Shown: positions 62,587-64,000 of the stretch, one piece after another
Numbering within the stretch: position 1 is the stretch's first letter
How the letters are laid out: every line of letters starts with the position of its first letter
Assembly (NCBI RefSeq): GCF_036240795.1
Contig: NZ_CP108454.1
Coordinates: 6,198,001 to 6,262,000, forward strand
Direction: 5' to 3'
Source: Streptomyces sp. NBC_01268
Lineage (GTDB): Bacteria > Actinomycetota > Actinomycetes > Streptomycetales > Streptomycetaceae
DNA length: 64,000 nucleotides
The notes under the pieces: model-generated
Seen by the model: only the letters and a program-made list of their open reading frames with translations
What the model was told of the DNA's origin: nothing
The model's database searches: none
Program-made: the position numbers and the translations under genes

Positions 62587-63357
62587 ATGGCGTTCACCCG
62601 TGCCACCGGGAAGCATCGTGGACCGAGCCGTCTGGCGCGCCGCGGAGTGGGCATCGCCGGAGTGGCGACCCTCGCGACGACCGGCGTCATCGGCACCCTG
62701 GCCTCCCCGGCGCTCGCCGCCGACACGGAGCCCGTCTCCCCCGAGGACACCGGCCTCACCCAGGTGATCACCGCGGAGTCCCTCGCCGACCGGGTCGACG
62801 CCCAGGCCGCCGCCCAGGAGAAGGAAGCGGTCGAGACCGCCGCCCGGGCCAAGGCCGCCGCCGAGGCGAAGCGCAAGGCCGAGGCCCGCGCCAAGGAGCT
62901 CCGCGCCGCCAAGGAGCGCGCCGCCCGCGAGGCCGAGCGCAAGCGCCTGAGCGCCTTCCAGCTCCCCGTCTCCGGCTCGTACGTGAGCACCGGCTACAAG
63001 ACCGGCGGATCGCTCTGGTCCTCCGGCCACCACTCCGGCATCGACTTCCACGCCTCCTACGGCTCCCGGGTCGTCTCCGTGGGCTCCGGCACCGTCGTCG
63101 AGGCCGGCTGGGGCGGCGCCTACGGCAACAACATCGTCATCAAGATGAACGACGGTACGTACACCCAGTACGGCCACCTCTCCTCGATCGGCGTCTCCGT
63201 CGGCCAGACGGTCACCCCCGGCGAGCAGATCGGCGTCTCCGGCTCCTCCGGCAACTCGACCGGCCCGCACCTCCACTTCGAGGCCCGCACGAGTGCCGAG
63301 TACGGCTCGGACATCAACCCGATCACCTACCTCCGTGCGCGCGGGGTCCACGTCTGA
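62587..63357 (+). CDS. M23 family peptidoglycan endopeptidase, secreted
   Basis: 256 residues. Signal peptide 1-44 (ASPALA before ADTEP), an Ala/Lys/Glu-rich coiled coil (about 65-120) and a LytM/M23 domain (about 125-250) with metal ligands His149 and Asp153 (HSGIDFHA) and His228-x-His230 (GPHLHFE). All ligands needed for zinc and catalysis are present, so it should cleave peptidoglycan cross-bridges during growth or spore germination. ATG at 62587 follows AAAGGA by 11 bases. Expression is controlled by the c-di-AMP riboswitch in its leader. A strong rho-independent terminator lies 15 bases after the stop. Confidence 0.94.
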   Translation: MAFTRATGKHRGPSRLARRGVGIAGVATLATTGVIGTLASPALAADTEPVSPEDTGLTQVITAESLADRVDAQAAAQEKEAVETAARAKAAAEAKRKAEARAKELRAAKERAAREAERKRLSAFQLPVSGSYVSTGYKTGGSLWSSGHHSGIDFHASYGSRVVSVGSGTVVEAGWGGAYGNNIVIKMNDGTYTQYGHLSSIGVSVGQTVTPGEQIGVSGSSGNSTGPHLHFEARTSAEYGSDINPITYLRARGVHV

Positions 63358-63372
63358 CGTGTGAATTCTGTG

Positions 63373-63410
63373 AAGAAGCCCCGGCTCGAACGAGCCGGGG
63401 CTTCTTTTTC
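63373..63410 (+). terminator. Rho-independent terminator after the M23 gene
   Basis: Perfect 16-bp arms (63373-63388 and 63391-63406) with a 2-base gap in the loop and TTTTC after the stem, a rare classical U-tract terminator for this window. Confidence 0.92.
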
Positions 63411-63527
63411 TTGCCCGAATTACCGGGTGGCATCGGAAATTCCGGCGTCCTGCAATAGAGTTCGCGAGAGTCGCAGGACGGGCGCCACTCGACGGGGTTT
63501 CGCGCGGATCAAATACGGAGGTCGGCC

Positions 63528-64000
63528 ATGCGTGTTCCCGCGCACTCGGTATGCACGGCGATCCGGGACGACATCGTCTCCGGCGTCTTCGAGCGGGGCG
63601 CCCGGCTGACGGAGGAGCAACTCGCCCGCCGCTACGGGGTCTCCCGGGTCCCGGTCCGCGAGGCGCTGCGCACCCTGGAGTCCGAGGGCTTCGTGGTCAC
63701 CCGCCGGCACGCCGGTGCCCATGTCGCCGAGCCCACCGAGCAGGAGGCGGCCGACCTGCTCGACGTCCGGACCCTGCTGGAGCCCCTGGGGGCCGCCCGC
63801 GCCGCCCAGCGCCGCACCGAGGCCCACCTCAAGGTGCTGCGCGGGCTGGTCCGGCTGGGCCAGGAGCGGGCCAAGCGCGGCCAGGGCGACGACCTGCGCT
63901 CGCTCGGCGCCTGGTTCCACGAGACGCTGGCCCAGGCCTCCGGCAGTCCGCCGCTCACCACGCTCCTCACCCAGCTGCGGCACAAGATCGCCTGGATGTA
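63528..64000 (+). CDS. GntR family regulator, 3' end outside the window
   Basis: The first 157 residues of a GntR/FadR-type regulator. The winged helix occupies about 8-70 (LTEEQLARRYGVSRVPVREALRTLESEGFVVTRR) and the FCD ligand domain starts near residue 75 (ADLLDVRTLLEPLGAARAA). It is open to the last base of the window with no stop. ATG at 63528 is chosen because GGAGG lies 6 bases upstream (63517-63521). It stands alone after the M23 terminator; the ligand and targets are unknown. Confidence 0.9.
   Translation, partial: MRVPAHSVCTAIRDDIVSGVFERGARLTEEQLARRYGVSRVPVREALRTLESEGFVVTRRHAGAHVAEPTEQEAADLLDVRTLLEPLGAARAAQRRTEAHLKVLRGLVRLGQERAKRGQGDDLRSLGAWFHETLAQASGSPPLTTLLTQLRHKIAWM

Noticed and set aside
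62340..63458. 372-codon frame through the riboswitch and the M23 gene
   Set aside because: It reads through a conserved RNA aptamer and is out of frame with a clear signal-peptide-bearing M23 protein.

Overview
The window is a 64-kb piece of a high-GC actinobacterial chromosome, almost certainly Streptomyces. The reasons are strong G/C bias at third codon positions, many GTG and TTG starts, a principal sigma factor of the HrdB type, the sporulation regulator WhiH directly upstream of it, a class II ribonucleotide reductase with NrdR, a Streptomyces-type LexA, and gene order hflX - siderophore genes - lexA - nrdR/nrdJ - rnhB - whiH - hrdB - parE - parC. That order matches what I recall of the central (core) region of Streptomyces chromosomes; I could not check this against a database. 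I see no insertion sequence, prophage, CRISPR array, tRNA or rRNA gene.

Layout. 1-4.4 kb: the ribosome-associated GTPase HflX, a very long hairpin terminator, and two tandemly duplicated lipoprotein serine proteases on the minus strand. 4.6-11.05 kb: a compact NRPS-independent (NIS) siderophore locus of four genes (aminotransferase, IucA/IucC synthetase, GNAT acyltransferase, second IucA/IucC synthetase). 11.1-18.1 kb: DNA repair and dNTP block, with a DinG/XPD-like helicase convergent with lexA, and nrdR-nrdJ behind a pair of NrdR boxes. 18.2-31.5 kb: mostly single-gene units (a membrane-anchored unknown, TerD, arylamine N-acetyltransferase, DUF4937, TetR/ABC-F resistance pair, histidine phosphatase, ADP-ribosylglycohydrolase, DUF4173 membrane protein, MFS/TetR efflux pair, RNase HII, a small unknown). 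31.6-36.3 kb: a RecQ helicase fused to a phosphoribosyltransferase-like domain, separated from a divergent DUF4192 gene by a 45-bp palindrome carrying two perfect DnaA boxes.

36.4-46 kb: glycogen-debranching-like enzyme, NUDIX-winged-helix regulator, ABC ATPase-permease fusion with degenerate motifs, whiH, hrdB, secreted trypsin, small zinc-ribbon protein. 46.2-59.2 kb: the topoisomerase IV/second gyrase pair parE and parC flank a DUF485-symporter operon, a CitA/CitB-type two-component system, a CobW-type metallochaperone GTPase, and a FAD monooxygenase/TetR pair with two perfect operators. 59.4-64 kb: an M16 peptidase pair (one active, one lacking the zinc motif), a c-di-AMP (ydaO-type) riboswitch in front of an M23 cell-wall hydrolase, and a GntR regulator cut by the window end.

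Regulation is readable for several loci: an SOS box at lexA, NrdR boxes at nrdRJ, three TetR-type divergent operator regions, a WhiG-like promoter element at whiH, an ECF-like element upstream of hrdB, and the riboswitch. Several genes have a -10-like hexamer only 6-10 nt before the start codon and no Shine-Dalgarno, suggesting leaderless mRNAs.
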